A stretch of 64,000 bases of DNA from an alpha proteobacterium HIMB114 (GTDB lineage: Bacteria; Pseudomonadota; Alphaproteobacteria; Pelagibacterales; Pelagibacteraceae). Location of the stretch: NCBI GenBank assembly GCA_000163555.2, contig ADAC02000001.1, positions 868,001 through 932,000 on the forward strand, in the 5' to 3' direction. The notes beneath the pieces were generated by a model. It saw nothing but the letters and a program-made list of their open reading frames with translations. It had not been told where the DNA came from and did not search any database. Shown in pieces: positions 9,543 through 19,179 of this stretch (position 1 is its first letter; the number at the start of each line of letters is the position of its first letter). The position numbers and the translations under genes are program-made.

Positions 9543-10088
9543 CTCTAAATTTTTGACCATCAATCTAAATGGTACAAGCATTAACATTGCAATTACAATC
9601 TTAACAATAAAATCACCTAACGCTAATGTTACCCATGGAACTTCGGTACCGTAAAATGCAATTGAGAAAAATAAAACTGTATCAATCGCAGATGAAATAA
9701 TTGATGATAAAAATGGAGGTATAAACCATAACTTATGATCTCTTAATTTATTGAAAATATTTGCATCCAGCAATTGAGCTATTAAAAAAGCTGTTCCTGA
9801 TCCAATAACAATTCTTAGTGAAATTAAATTAAGTTCACTGATTGAAAAAAATAAAGAAATTAAAATTCCCCAAACAAAACCTACGTGAATTACTCTTTTA
9901 GTGAAATTGATCCCATGAAGTCTATTTACTAAATCAGTAACTAAAAAAGCAACCGGATATGTGAAAGCCCCCCAAGTTAAAACATCATTAAGATTTAAAA
10001 AATTAAATGGAAATTGAACTAAATAGTTAGATGCCAAAACAATTAGCATCATTGATAGAATATAAGGTATTAGCTTTTTATTAATCAA
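9513..10088 (-). CDS. yhhQ: Queuosine precursor transporter family (VUT/YhhQ) membrane protein
   Basis: A 191-residue polytopic membrane protein with about six hydrophobic segments. Alphaproteobacterial VUT family features include [21 protein letters not shown] near residue 40, [18 protein letters not shown] near residue 100 and [10 protein letters not shown] near residue 132. YhhQ imports queuosine precursors such as preQ0 or preQ1 for tRNA modification. The frame opens at a TTG (10088) that overlaps the rpmB stop as TTGA, implying translational coupling. An ATG 12-13 codons in is a possible alternative but would clip the first membrane segment. The 3' end overlaps cobT by 30 bases. Confidence 0.82.
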   Translation of the reverse strand: MINKKLIPYILSMMLIVLASNYLVQFPFNFLNLNDVLTWGAFTYPVAFLVTDLVNRLHGINFTKRVIHVGFVWGILISLFFSISELNLISLRIVIGSGTAFLIAQLLDANIFNKLRDHKLWFIPPFLSSIISSAIDTVLFFSIAFYGTEVPWVTLALGDFIVKIVIAMLMLVPFRLMVKNLELIQGSFSSR

Positions 10089-10378
10089 TTAGCTTTGGCT
10101 TTTGTTTTAACCATTAGAGCTTTCTTCAATTTTTTTATTCTTGGTGCTAAATTTTTATTTTTTGCTCTAATTAAAAACTGATCAAGACCACCTCTAAAAT
10201 CAACAGCTTTTAAAGCTCTTGTTGAAATTTTCAAACTAACATTCTTTTTTAATAACTCGCTTTTAAGAGAAACTTTTTTTAGGTTGGGAAAAAACTTTCT
10301 TTTAGTTTTGTTATTAGCGTGAGACACCTTATGTCCACTCATCGGTCTTTTGCCAGTCAATTCACATATATTTGCCAT
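10085..10378 (-). CDS. rpmB: 50S ribosomal protein L28
   Basis: A 97-residue ribosomal protein beginning MANICELTGKRPMSGHKVSH, the diagnostic L28 N-terminus, with basic residues throughout and the alphaproteobacterial length. It is a large-subunit rRNA-binding protein needed for ribosome assembly. The stop overlaps the TTG start of the downstream transporter. A good sigma-70-like promoter ends just upstream and would give a very short leader. Confidence 0.97.
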   Translation of the reverse strand: MANICELTGKRPMSGHKVSHANNKTKRKFFPNLKKVSLKSELLKKNVSLKISTRALKAVDFRGGLDQFLIRAKNKNLAPRIKKLKKALMVKTKAKAN

Positions 10379-10389
10379 AGGTGGTCAGG

Positions 10390-10418
10390 ATATATTTCCT
10401 TAAAATGTTTTGGTCAAG
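10390..10418 (-). promoter_or_regulatory. Predicted sigma-70 promoter of rpmB
   Basis: On the minus strand, TTGACC (10418-10413) and TATATC (10395-10390) are separated by exactly 17 bases. Transcription would begin about 6-7 bases downstream, leaving only a few bases before the rpmB ATG at 10378, so the mRNA may be nearly leaderless. This is a sequence match only. Confidence 0.5.
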
Positions 10419-10452
10419 GTGTTTTTAGAGCCATTTTATGCGCTCTGTCCGT

Positions 10453-10481
10453 TTGACAATTAATAATTAGAGGCATAATTG
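10453..10481 (+). promoter_or_regulatory. Predicted sigma-70 promoter of the TSUP permease gene
   Basis: A perfect -35 hexamer TTGACA (10453-10458) is followed by a 17-base spacer and TAATTG (10476-10481). A start site near 10488 would leave a leader of roughly 18 bases before the ATG at 10506. It is back-to-back with the rpmB promoter in a 127-base divergent intergenic region. Confidence 0.6.
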
Positions 10482-10505
10482 TAATTAAATAATAAACAAT
10501 GTTAA

Positions 10506-11561
10506 ATGTTTGATTTTTACTTACCGATTGCAGAAGTAACAATTAATATTCCATTATTACTACTAATTAGTGCCGCCGTAGGTTTTTTAACAGGTTTACT
10601 AGGAATTGGAGGCGGATTCCTAATGACACCTATATTAATATTTTTAGGAATACCTCCTGTATATGCAGTTGCAAATGGAGCAAATAATATCTTGGCTGCA
10701 TCAGTATCTGGGTCATTAGCTCATTATTTTAAAAATCACATTGATGTAAAAATGGGAGTTTTAATTTTAGTCGGTGGTCTCATAGGATCAATCATAGGTG
10801 TTGAAATTTTTATTTTCTTTTTAAAAAAAGGGACAATTAACAGTCTGATATCTGTTTCATATTTCATATTACTAAGCTCTATAGGACTAATGATGTTTTA
10901 TGAAAGCTTGAGTGAAATGAGAAGAATTAGAAACAATAAATTCATTAAAAGAAGAATGCATCAACATTATTGGATACACAATTTACCCTTTAAAGTAAGA
11001 ATTCATGCTTCAAAGTTATATATTAGTGCTATTGGTCCAATATTTTTTGGAGTACTTATCGGTCTGATATCATCATTGCTTGGTGTAGGAGGAGGTTTTA
11101 TCCTCGTTCCAATCTTAATTTATATAATCGGTATGCCAGCTAAACTCGTTCCAGGTACATCACTTTTTGCAATGATATTTGTTATGATCATAGTAACTTT
11201 GCTTCATGCAATAGCAAACTATACTATCGATATTTATCTTGTATTCATATTAGCGCTTGGCTCTGTCGTTGGTGCGCAACTAGGTTCAATTATAAGCAGT
11301 AAACTTGCTGGTGAAGAATTAAGAGGTTTACTTTCAATTTTAATTTTAACTTTTGGTTTTAAATTTGGTTATGATTTATTCTTTTCTAAAATTTTACCAT
11401 CAATGAATATTGCCAGTACTATTCCTCCAGAATTTAATAGTTTTACAAATTTAATTATAAATGTGTCACAAAATTATCCGGTAATTTATGGAATAGCGTC
11501 TGTGAGTATAGCTATAATAGTAGGAATTGCAGTCGCATACTCATTTAAAAAAGTATTGTAA
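10506..11561 (+). CDS. Sulfite exporter TauE/SafE (TSUP) family permease
   Basis: A 351-residue inner-membrane protein with about eight hydrophobic segments and the twin TSUP repeats. GFLTGLLGIGGGFLMTP occurs near residue 26 and its internal copy ISSLLGVGGGFILVP near residue 190. A hydrophilic cytoplasmic loop rich in Arg and His (RRMHQHYWIHNLP) separates the halves. Family members export or import small anions such as sulfite or sulfoacetate; the substrate here is unknown. The stop overlaps the ATG of the next gene by one base (TAATG). Confidence 0.88.
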   Translation: MFDFYLPIAEVTINIPLLLLISAAVGFLTGLLGIGGGFLMTPILIFLGIPPVYAVANGANNILAASVSGSLAHYFKNHIDVKMGVLILVGGLIGSIIGVEIFIFFLKKGTINSLISVSYFILLSSIGLMMFYESLSEMRRIRNNKFIKRRMHQHYWIHNLPFKVRIHASKLYISAIGPIFFGVLIGLISSLLGVGGGFILVPILIYIIGMPAKLVPGTSLFAMIFVMIIVTLLHAIANYTIDIYLVFILALGSVVGAQLGSIISSKLAGEELRGLLSILILTFGFKFGYDLFFSKILPSMNIASTIPPEFNSFTNLIINVSQNYPVIYGIASVSIAIIVGIAVAYSFKKVL

Positions 11562-11989
11562 TGAGTCACCTAAGCTTTGTTAAGACATTATGCTACTCAG
11601 GAGCAATTCCCTTTTACATTCTTGCTATTATAAGTTTTCTTTACAAGAATTTTTTTATCTTTGATCTTTTCTCGATATATTCGTTAGTAATTTTAAGTTT
11701 TTTATTTGGCTCAAGTTGGTTAATGACTATTTTTTTTGAAAAAGGAAATGTTTCGAAAAAATTAATTTTTTTCATTGTAATCACACCTGTGTTACTAATT
11801 TTTGTAGAAATATTTATCCAAATACAAATTAAATTATTTATTTACTCATTGTGTTTTTTTGGGATCTATCTAATTGATAACAAATATCTTAAAAACTTAG
11901 ACTATTTAAAAATTCGAAAAAACTTGACAATACAAGTTATTTTTAATCACATGCTAATTTTAATTAGCATTTATACCGACAGCCTCTGA
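11561..11989 (+). CDS. DUF3429-like small membrane protein (142 aa)
   Basis: A 142-residue hydrophobic protein with about four to five membrane segments, resembling DUF3429 proteins; the SGAIPFYILAI start and GSSWLMTIFF segment fit that family. Function is unknown. It is coupled to the TSUP permease by a TAATG overlap, so it may be co-expressed with it. Its final 30 bases overlap the 3' end of pyrD on the other strand. Assignment to DUF3429 is by resemblance. Confidence 0.7.
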   Translation: MSHLSFVKTLCYSGAIPFYILAIISFLYKNFFIFDLFSIYSLVILSFLFGSSWLMTIFFEKGNVSKKLIFFIVITPVLLIFVEIFIQIQIKLFIYSLCFFGIYLIDNKYLKNLDYLKIRKNLTIQVIFNHMLILISIYTDSL

Positions 11990-13012
11990 AATATTTTTTA
12001 AACCATCTTGATTCAAAAGTTCAACTAATTCTTTATTAATATTAGAAGCTACATAAGGGCCTTTAAAAACCATAGAAGTATAAAGTTGTACTAAATTTGC
12101 CCCACATTTAATTTTTTCATAAGCTGTTTTTCCATCATTTACCCCGCCAACGCCAATAATAGGAATTTTGCCTCTTAATTTTTTGTAAAAATTCAAAATT
12201 ACTTTGTTTGAAACTAAGTTTATTGGGCTACCAGATAAGCCGCCAGATTCTCTTTTGTTTTCATCTAATAAATCTTCTTTTCCTTCAACAGAAGTATTTG
12301 TTAAAATTAAACCATCAATTTGTTTATCCAAAAAAATTTCAGATAAATTATTAATTTCTGAAATATCAATATTGGGTGATAGTTTAAATATAATAGGTTT
12401 TATTTTTTCTTTTTGATTTCTAAAATTTAGTATTGCATCAATTAGATTAATAATTTTTTCTTTATCATGCAATGACCTTAGGTTTGGTGTATTCGGAGAT
12501 GAAATATTAATGGCTATATAATCAGCTTGATCATAAAATTTTTCTAAACATGTGAGATAGTCATCATTTTTAGTGGCATTTTCTTTATTGGGTCCAATAT
12601 TAATACCTAGAATTCCATTGTGCAAATTATTAGCAATACGATTAAAAATTTTTTCCATACCTTCGTTTGGAAAGCCAAGTCGGTTAATAATAGCTTTGTC
12701 TTGATTTAATCTAAATACTCTTGGCTTTGAATTTCCCTCTTGAGGTTTTGGTGTAATTGTACCAACCTCTGCATAACCAAATCCTAATTTGTAGATAGAG
12801 TTATAAACTTCTGCATTTTTATCAAATCCAGCTGCTAGCCCTACAGGATTTTCAAACTCAATACCAAAAACTTTGGACCTCAATTTTTCATGAGGTTTAA
12901 ATTTGAATAAATCAAATGGAATTATATTTGTTTTTAAAAATTTTATTGCTAATTGATGTGCAACTTCTGGGTCTGTTTGTTTTAAAAATGAGTTAAAAAT
13001 ATCATAAAACAT
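11960..13012 (-). CDS. pyrD: Dihydroorotate dehydrogenase (quinone), class 2
   Basis: Oxidises dihydroorotate to orotate in pyrimidine synthesis, passing electrons through FMN to the membrane quinone pool. The 350-residue length and N-terminal extension with amphipathic helices (HQLAIKFLKTN) mark class 2. Visible motifs are NPVGLAAGFDKNAEV near residue 55, INISSPNTPNLRSLHD near residue 167 with the class 2 catalytic Ser, ILTNTSVEG near residue 236, SGGLSGSPI near residue 256 and IIGVGGVNDG near residue 285. It starts one base after the lysK stop, so both form a leftward pair. Confidence 0.96.
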   Translation of the reverse strand: MFYDIFNSFLKQTDPEVAHQLAIKFLKTNIIPFDLFKFKPHEKLRSKVFGIEFENPVGLAAGFDKNAEVYNSIYKLGFGYAEVGTITPKPQEGNSKPRVFRLNQDKAIINRLGFPNEGMEKIFNRIANNLHNGILGINIGPNKENATKNDDYLTCLEKFYDQADYIAINISSPNTPNLRSLHDKEKIINLIDAILNFRNQKEKIKPIIFKLSPNIDISEINNLSEIFLDKQIDGLILTNTSVEGKEDLLDENKRESGGLSGSPINLVSNKVILNFYKKLRGKIPIIGVGGVNDGKTAYEKIKCGANLVQLYTSMVFKGPYVASNINKELVELLNQDGLKNISEAVGINAN

Positions 13013-13013
13013 T

Positions 13014-14573
13014 CTATCTTTTTAAACTGTCCTCCAGCAATTTAATAGTTTCTTCACGTCCAAAAAAGCTGATAAACGAACCCATTCTTGGTCCTTGTTC
13101 ATCTCCAAATACAATTTCATAAATTGCTTTAAACCAATCTCTTAATTTTTCTTTTGGATAATAATTTTTTCCAACTGTAAAAACTTCAGTTTGTATCTCT
13201 GAGGGATCTTTCCCATCTGGCATTTTTTTTAAGACTTCAATTAAATCCATTATTGCTTTTTTCTCGTTTTCATTTGCAGGCCTATATTTTTTTGAAGGCT
13301 TTACAATGTCATTAAAATATTGAATTGCATTTTTAGTTAATTTTTGAAGTATAGGATGATCTTCTTTCACAATATGTGAACTATAGTTATTAATAAACTT
13401 CCATAAAACTTCTTCATTTTCAGCATTACTTGCGCTGACTAAATTCAAAAGCACACCAAAGGAAATTACATTCTTTTCTTTAGGGGGAGAACCATTGTGA
13501 ACGTGCCATACTGGATTACCTAATTGCTCTTTGATTTCTTGACCTTGAAATTTTTCTAAAAAAGTTAAATATTCATCTACTGCTTTTGGAATAACTTGAG
13601 GGTAAAGTTTTTTAGCCCTTTGTGGATTTTGATACATATATAATGCTAAGCTTTCTTGGGTCGCGTATTTTAACCACTCTTCAATAGCAATACCGTTACC
13701 TTTTGATTTTGAAATCTTCTCTCCTTTCTCATCTAAAAATAATTCATAAGCAAAACCATTTGGAGTTGGGCTTCCTAATGTTTTACAAATTTGACCTGAT
13801 AGTTCTGCACTTGGAATTAAATCTTTTCCATACATTTCAAAATCAACTTTAAGTGCTGACCATCGCATTGCCCAATCAACTTTCCATTGTAATTTACAAG
13901 CACCATCAGTAACTTTAGTTTTAAATTTCTTTCCATTGTTATCAAAAACTACCTCATTTTGTTTTTCATCAATCTCAACAATTGGTATTTCTAAAACTTT
14001 GCCAGTATCTAAACAGATAGGTAGAAAAGGGCTGTACGTTTTCTTTCTATCACTACCAAGTGTTGGTAAAATGATATTCATTATCTTTTCATAATTTTTT
14101 AAAACATTGATTAATTCATTATTAAATTCACCGGTCTTATACATTTGAGTTGAGCTCTTGAATTCATAATTGAAATTAAATTTATCTAAAAACGTTTTTA
14201 ACATTGCGTTGTTATGTTCACCAAAACTTGGAAATTTTTCAAAAGGATCTGGAACTGCAGTTAAAGGTTTGTTTAAATTTTTTTCTAATAAGTCGCTATT
14301 AGGAATGTTCTCTGGAACTTTTCTAAGTCCATCCATATCATCTGAAAAGGTAAATAATTTTACTGGAATATCAGAAATTTTTTTAAATGCCTGAATGACC
14401 ATAGTTGTTCTACAAACTTCTCCAAAAGTTCCAATATGAGGTAATCCGCTCGGGCCATACCCGGTTTGAAATAAGACATGACCTTTCTTTTCTAATGCTT
14501 TTCCTTTTCTTTTAAGAATTGCTCTTGCTTCAACAAATGGCCATGCATTGGAGTTTAAATATTCTGAACTCAT
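13014..14573 (-). CDS. lysK: Lysyl-tRNA synthetase, class I
   Basis: Charges tRNA-Lys. This is the class I Rossmann-fold enzyme found in archaea and most alphaproteobacteria, not the class II LysS. The 519-residue length is typical. The HIGH-type motif is GLPHIGTFGE (about residues 43-52), with KMSKS-type KISKSKGNG near residue 285. The start MSSEYLNSNAWPFVEAR is the usual family N-terminus. The gene is tightly followed by pyrD. Confidence 0.96.
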   Translation of the reverse strand: MSSEYLNSNAWPFVEARAILKRKGKALEKKGHVLFQTGYGPSGLPHIGTFGEVCRTTMVIQAFKKISDIPVKLFTFSDDMDGLRKVPENIPNSDLLEKNLNKPLTAVPDPFEKFPSFGEHNNAMLKTFLDKFNFNYEFKSSTQMYKTGEFNNELINVLKNYEKIMNIILPTLGSDRKKTYSPFLPICLDTGKVLEIPIVEIDEKQNEVVFDNNGKKFKTKVTDGACKLQWKVDWAMRWSALKVDFEMYGKDLIPSAELSGQICKTLGSPTPNGFAYELFLDEKGEKISKSKGNGIAIEEWLKYATQESLALYMYQNPQRAKKLYPQVIPKAVDEYLTFLEKFQGQEIKEQLGNPVWHVHNGSPPKEKNVISFGVLLNLVSASNAENEEVLWKFINNYSSHIVKEDHPILQKLTKNAIQYFNDIVKPSKKYRPANENEKKAIMDLIEVLKKMPDGKDPSEIQTEVFTVGKNYYPKEKLRDWFKAIYEIVFGDEQGPRMGSFISFFGREETIKLLEDSLKR

Positions 14574-14676
14574 AAGTATTTTGTTTATAGGCTAAAATTA
14601 GCTTTTTTCAAATTACAAACATTTCAAAAGTTGTCTAAAAAAAATATTAATATAATTTCATTCTAACTGCTTCGAA

Positions 14677-16122
14677 ATGAATTCTGGATTAAAAACTACT
14701 TTCCTAATTATCGGATATCTAATTATAATCTTATCTGGTTTCATGATTATTCCTCATATTGTTGAAATGACAATTGGTGATAAATCGCAACACTTTCTAG
14801 TAACTGGAATTTTGTCAGCATTTATTGGAACGCTATTAGTATTAATAAGCCAAACCAAAGATAGATCTTTGAATGTCCAACAAGCTTTTTTGATGACAAA
14901 TCTTGCCTGGTTATCTATTTGTTTTTTTGGAGCTATACCTCTATATTTTTCATCACTCGATTTAACTTTTACAGATGCATTTTTTGAGAGTGTTTCTGGT
15001 ATCACCACTACAGGATCTACAATACTGCCAGACATTGAAAGGGCTTCAAAGGGAATTTTGGTTTGGAGATCATTGCTTCAATGGCTTGGGGGGATTGGTA
15101 TTATCGTTATGGCAATTACTATTTTACCGTTGTTAAATATCGGTGGGATGCAGTTATTTAGATCTGAAGGTATGGAAGTTGAAAAAGTAGTTCCAAAAGT
15201 TACCGAAATTGCCTTATCAATCACAAAAATTTATATTTTCATCACCATCTTATGTTCTTTGGCTTATTGGCTTGCCGGCATGAATGTTTTTGATGCAATA
15301 AATCATGCTCTAACGACAGTATCAACTGGTGGTTACTCTACTCACAGTCAATCTATCGGTTACTTTAATAGTTCACTAATAGAGGTGGTTGCTATCATAT
15401 TTATTATTACAGGGAGTGTACCTTTTTTAGCTTACATAAAATTTATACGAGGAGATTTGTTTGTATTTTTTAAAGATAAACAAATAATAGGTTTTTTTTT
15501 AATTTTAGTTGGATCAATACTTATCATCACAATTCACTCATACGTAAATAGAAGTGATGCTTTAATTTTAGCACTAAGAGATGCAGCATTTAATGTAACA
15601 TCTATTATAACAGGAACTGGATATACAACAAAAGATTTTAGCGCATGGGGAAACTTTTCTGTTTTTTTCTTTTTAGTTTTAATGTTTGTGGGTGGTTGCT
15701 CTGCTTCAACAACTTGCGGGATAAAAGTTTTTAGATTTCAAATTATTTTATCTTTTATTGATCAACAGGTTAAAAAAATATTTTATCCTAATGGGGTGTT
15801 CCCAATAAAGTACAACAACCAAAATATTAATGATCAATTTTTAACTTCGGTTCTTGCTTTTGTTTGTCTGTACATATTTATATTCTTTATTTTAACACTT
15901 TTACTATCGCTTACTGGATTAGATTTAATTACTTCTGTTTCAGCGGCTGCAACCTCAATTTCAAACGTAGGTCCAGGACTTGGTCATGTTATTGGACCAG
16001 ATGGAAATTTTTTTATATTATCTGATAGTGCGAAGTGGCTTTTAAGTTTAGGAATGCTGCTTGGTAGACTAGAGTTACTTACTGTTTTAGTTTTATTTTT
16101 ACCTGCTTTTTGGAGAAATTAA
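14677..16122 (+). CDS. trkH: TrkH family potassium uptake protein
   Basis: Inner-membrane potassium (or sodium) translocating subunit of a Trk/Ktr system, 481 residues. Four pore-loop repeats are visible: SGITTTGSTILP near residue 105, LTTVSTGGYST near residue 214, IITGTGYTTKDF near residue 309 and SISNVGPGLG near residue 429, each with the selectivity-filter glycine. No TrkA regulatory gene lies next to it. The 3' end overlaps convergent argF by 4 bases. Confidence 0.93.
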   Translation: MNSGLKTTFLIIGYLIIILSGFMIIPHIVEMTIGDKSQHFLVTGILSAFIGTLLVLISQTKDRSLNVQQAFLMTNLAWLSICFFGAIPLYFSSLDLTFTDAFFESVSGITTTGSTILPDIERASKGILVWRSLLQWLGGIGIIVMAITILPLLNIGGMQLFRSEGMEVEKVVPKVTEIALSITKIYIFITILCSLAYWLAGMNVFDAINHALTTVSTGGYSTHSQSIGYFNSSLIEVVAIIFIITGSVPFLAYIKFIRGDLFVFFKDKQIIGFFLILVGSILIITIHSYVNRSDALILALRDAAFNVTSIITGTGYTTKDFSAWGNFSVFFFLVLMFVGGCSASTTCGIKVFRFQIILSFIDQQVKKIFYPNGVFPIKYNNQNINDQFLTSVLAFVCLYIFIFFILTLLLSLTGLDLITSVSAAATSISNVGPGLGHVIGPDGNFFILSDSAKWLLSLGMLLGRLELLTVLVLFLPAFWRN

Positions 16123-17045
16123 TCTGATAAGCACCAATCAATAATCGCCTTTTGTCCGTGCAATCTATTTTCTGCTTGCTGCCATACTAAAGATTGTTTC
16201 CCATCAATAACAGAAGAGGTAACCTCTTCTTCTCTTGCTGCTGGTAATACATGCAAGTAAATTGAATCTGGTTTTGCTAGACTCATTAATTCATCATTAA
16301 CTTGGAACTGTTTCAAATCACTCTTTTTCTTTTTAGTATCACCTTGATCACCCATCGAAACCCACTTGTCAGACATTATGCAATCAGCTCCAGCTACACC
16401 TTTTTTTGCATCATGAAAAAGGTTAATTTTTCCACCTTGATTTTCCGCCCAATCTAAAACTTTTTTTGATGGTAAGTAATTTTTTGAAACACAAATATTA
16501 AGTTCAAAATCAAATTGTACTGCTGCTTCTATTGCAGAATTCGTAACGTTATTTCCATCTCCAACCCAGGCAACTTTGGCCCCTTTAATTGAACCTTTTT
16601 GTTCTTCAAATGTCATCACATCGCTTAAAAGCTGACATGGATGACTTGAATTTGTTAACCCATTAATAAGAGGAACTGTTAAAAGTTTTGACAAATCAAT
16701 TAATGTCTGGTGCTCAAAAGTTCTAAACATTACAATATCAGAAAACCCTGAAATTACTTTTGCAGTATCTTGGACACTTTCCTCACCTTTTCCAAGATGC
16801 ATATCATTAGCGTTCATTACAATTGTCTCGCCACCTAACTGTCTCATTGCAAGATCAAAGGAAAGTCTTGTTCTAGTTGAAGGTTTTTCAAAAACCATTA
16901 GCAATAATTTATCTTTACCATTCGATGGTTCTGATACGACTACTTTACCCTCTTTGCTTTGTTTTGCTTTTCTTTTTTTTGCTTCAGAAAGAATATGATG
17001 CAAATCTGATTTTGGAATTAAAGATAAATCTAAAAAATGTTTCAT
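16119..17045 (-). CDS. argF: Ornithine carbamoyltransferase
   Basis: Condenses ornithine with carbamoyl phosphate to citrulline in arginine synthesis. The 308-residue length is normal. STRTRLSFDLAM near residue 56 is the carbamoyl-phosphate loop, followed by FRTFEHQTL, NSSHPCQLLSDVMTFEE near residue 131 and the ornithine-site region HVLPAAREEEVT near residue 263. It starts inside the argD stop as ATGA, coupling it to argD. Confidence 0.96.
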   Translation of the reverse strand: MKHFLDLSLIPKSDLHHILSEAKKRKAKQSKEGKVVVSEPSNGKDKLLLMVFEKPSTRTRLSFDLAMRQLGGETIVMNANDMHLGKGEESVQDTAKVISGFSDIVMFRTFEHQTLIDLSKLLTVPLINGLTNSSHPCQLLSDVMTFEEQKGSIKGAKVAWVGDGNNVTNSAIEAAVQFDFELNICVSKNYLPSKKVLDWAENQGGKINLFHDAKKGVAGADCIMSDKWVSMGDQGDTKKKKSDLKQFQVNDELMSLAKPDSIYLHVLPAAREEEVTSSVIDGKQSLVWQQAENRLHGQKAIIDWCLSD

Positions 17046-18208
17046 TTTAATTTTTCACACACTTTCTCAATAATTGAAATAGCTTCATCAATTTCTTTTT
17101 CTTTAACAATTAAAGGAGGCAATAATCTCACTACATTTTCAGATGCTTTTACAGCCAACATTTTATGCTCAAACAGCTTATTTAAAAATTTCGCATTATC
17201 TGATTTAAGTTTTATACCTCTTAATAATCCTTTGCCTCTCACTTCTTCAATAACGCTTGGGTATTTTTCTTTTAATTTTAATAGCTGAGCTTCAAAATAT
17301 TCTCCAATTTTAACAACGTTTTCTAAAAATCCTTTTTCTAAAATGATATCTAAAACTGCATTCCCTACACTCATTGCCAATGGGTTACCGCCAAAAGTAG
17401 AGCCATGATTTCCAGGTTTCATTCCACTTCCTGCTTTTTTATTAACAAGACAAGCGCCCACAGGAAAGCCCCCGCCAATTCCTTTGGCAATTGGAACTAT
17501 ATCAGGCTCAATTCCTGCCCAATCAAAAGCAAAAAATTTTCCTGATCTTCCAATACCACATTGAACCTCATCTAAAATTAATAAAAGATCATGTTCATCA
17601 CACAGTTTTCTTAGTCCTTGTAAACATTGATCTGGAATAATTTTTATTCCACCTTCACCCAAAATAGTCTCAACCATAATAGCTGCTGTATTTTTATTAA
17701 TTGCTTTTTTTAAAGCTTCATGATCTCCAAAATCAACTTGGTCAAAACCTTCAACCTTTGGCTCAAAACCTTTGATATGGTCAGGATTATTTGCAGCAAA
17801 TAAAGAAGCTAACGTTCTTCCATGAAAGGCCCCTTTAAAAGTTATAATTCTATTTTTTTCAGACTGACCTTTTTCAAAAAAATATTTTCTAGCAATTTTA
17901 ATACTTGCTTCAGTTGCTTCAGCTCCTGAATTCATAAATATAACGTAATCTGCAAAAGTATTTTCAACTAATCTTTGAGCAAGTCTTTCTTGTTCTGGAA
18001 TTTCAAAAGCATTTGAAACATGCCATAATTTTGCAGCTTGTTCTTGTACAGTTTTAACAAGGTGATCATGGCAATGACCCAATGCATTTACAGCAATACC
18101 AGATACAAAATCTAGGTATTTATCGTTAGACGTAGAAAACAAATAACAACCTTTTCCATGAGAAAAGGATACCGGTCTTCTTGCATATGTTCCAAGAATT
18201 GCACTCAT
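17042..18208 (-). CDS. argD: Acetylornithine/succinylornithine aminotransferase
   Basis: Class III PLP-dependent aminotransferase, 388 residues. It converts N-acetylglutamate semialdehyde to acetylornithine and often also acts in the lysine (DAP) branch. GAFHGRTLASL near residue 127, ILDEVQCGIGRSGKFFAFD near residue 212 and the PLP-lysine region DIVPIAKGIGGGFPVGA near residue 236 are visible. It lies between an ABC-2 permease gene (5-base gap) and argF (4-base overlap). The argD-argF pairing supports the biosynthetic role. Confidence 0.94.
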   Translation of the reverse strand: MSAILGTYARRPVSFSHGKGCYLFSTSNDKYLDFVSGIAVNALGHCHDHLVKTVQEQAAKLWHVSNAFEIPEQERLAQRLVENTFADYVIFMNSGAEATEASIKIARKYFFEKGQSEKNRIITFKGAFHGRTLASLFAANNPDHIKGFEPKVEGFDQVDFGDHEALKKAINKNTAAIMVETILGEGGIKIIPDQCLQGLRKLCDEHDLLLILDEVQCGIGRSGKFFAFDWAGIEPDIVPIAKGIGGGFPVGACLVNKKAGSGMKPGNHGSTFGGNPLAMSVGNAVLDIILEKGFLENVVKIGEYFEAQLLKLKEKYPSVIEEVRGKGLLRGIKLKSDNAKFLNKLFEHKMLAVKASENVVRLLPPLIVKEKEIDEAISIIEKVCEKLK

Positions 18209-18213
18209 AATTT

Positions 18214-19026
18214 TTAAGCTTTAATTTTATAACCCTTTTTAAAAAGAAGATAACATAAACCAATTAAAATCATGTTACAAACAAACAAAATTAGCATTCC
18301 AAAATAAACATCAGAATCTGATTGGCCTAAAAATCCGTATCTGAAACCATCAATAATATAAAAAAATGGATTAAATTGGCTTATCGTATGAATGGGACCT
18401 TCTAATCTATTTATTGAAAAAAATGTTCCAGATAAAAATGATAATGGGACAACAATAAAATTTGTAACAGCTGCCATATTATCAAATTTTTCAGCCCAAA
18501 GACCTGCAACAAAACCAAGTGCCGCAAGTAAGCAAGAACCTAGAATACCAAAAACTATCACATAAAAAATATGTGCAAATGGAATTTTAATAAAAAATAA
18601 TGATACTAATATTGAGAAAAAACCAACAACCAAGCCTCTAGTTACACCACCTAAAATTAATGAAAATGTTACTTCACCAGCTGATAATGGAGGGAATAAA
18701 ATATCGACGATATTTCCCTGAACCTTAGAAATCATTAAAGATGAAGATGTGTTTGCAAAAGCATTTTGCATAATTTGCATTGCGATTAATCCTGGGACTA
18801 AAAATACAGTAAACTTATGTCCAAGCACATCAGTTCTTTCAGAACCTATGGCCAAACTGAAGACGGTTAAAAATAATAATAAAGTAACAATAGGTGAAAC
18901 AATAGTTTGTACCCACACTTTAAAAAATCTTTGAACTTCTTTTAAATATAAAGTGTAAAAACCAACCCAGTTCACATAACCAAATCTTCTTACACCGATC
19001 TTATATTTGTATTGAATAGCGCTCAT
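18214..19026 (-). CDS. ABC-2 type transporter permease
   Basis: A 270-residue inner-membrane permease with an N-terminal cytoplasmic segment and about six membrane spans, of the ABC-2 (YadH-like) type. FFKVWVQTIVSPIVTLLLFLTVF near residue 35 and SFLSGTFFSINRLEGPIHTISQFNPFFYIIDGFRYGFLGQ near residue 196 are characteristic. Such permeases export lipids, polysaccharides or drugs together with a separate ATPase, and none is encoded nearby. It is the first gene of the permease-argD-argF leftward run, which looks like positional co-transcription, not a shared pathway. Confidence 0.87.
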   Translation of the reverse strand: MSAIQYKYKIGVRRFGYVNWVGFYTLYLKEVQRFFKVWVQTIVSPIVTLLLFLTVFSLAIGSERTDVLGHKFTVFLVPGLIAMQIMQNAFANTSSSLMISKVQGNIVDILFPPLSAGEVTFSLILGGVTRGLVVGFFSILVSLFFIKIPFAHIFYVIVFGILGSCLLAALGFVAGLWAEKFDNMAAVTNFIVVPLSFLSGTFFSINRLEGPIHTISQFNPFFYIIDGFRYGFLGQSDSDVYFGMLILFVCNMILIGLCYLLFKKGYKIKA

Positions 19027-19179
19027 GAATTCTCAATATCAGTTAATTTATAAAAAGGCTTAAAAAATGTGGATATATAAGGTTTTTTCAAAAAAAGGCC
19101 ATTTTTACTACATTTTTTCATCAACATCTTGTGTTCAATTAAATTGAGTATGCAAGATATGGTTAATATAACATTTGAC

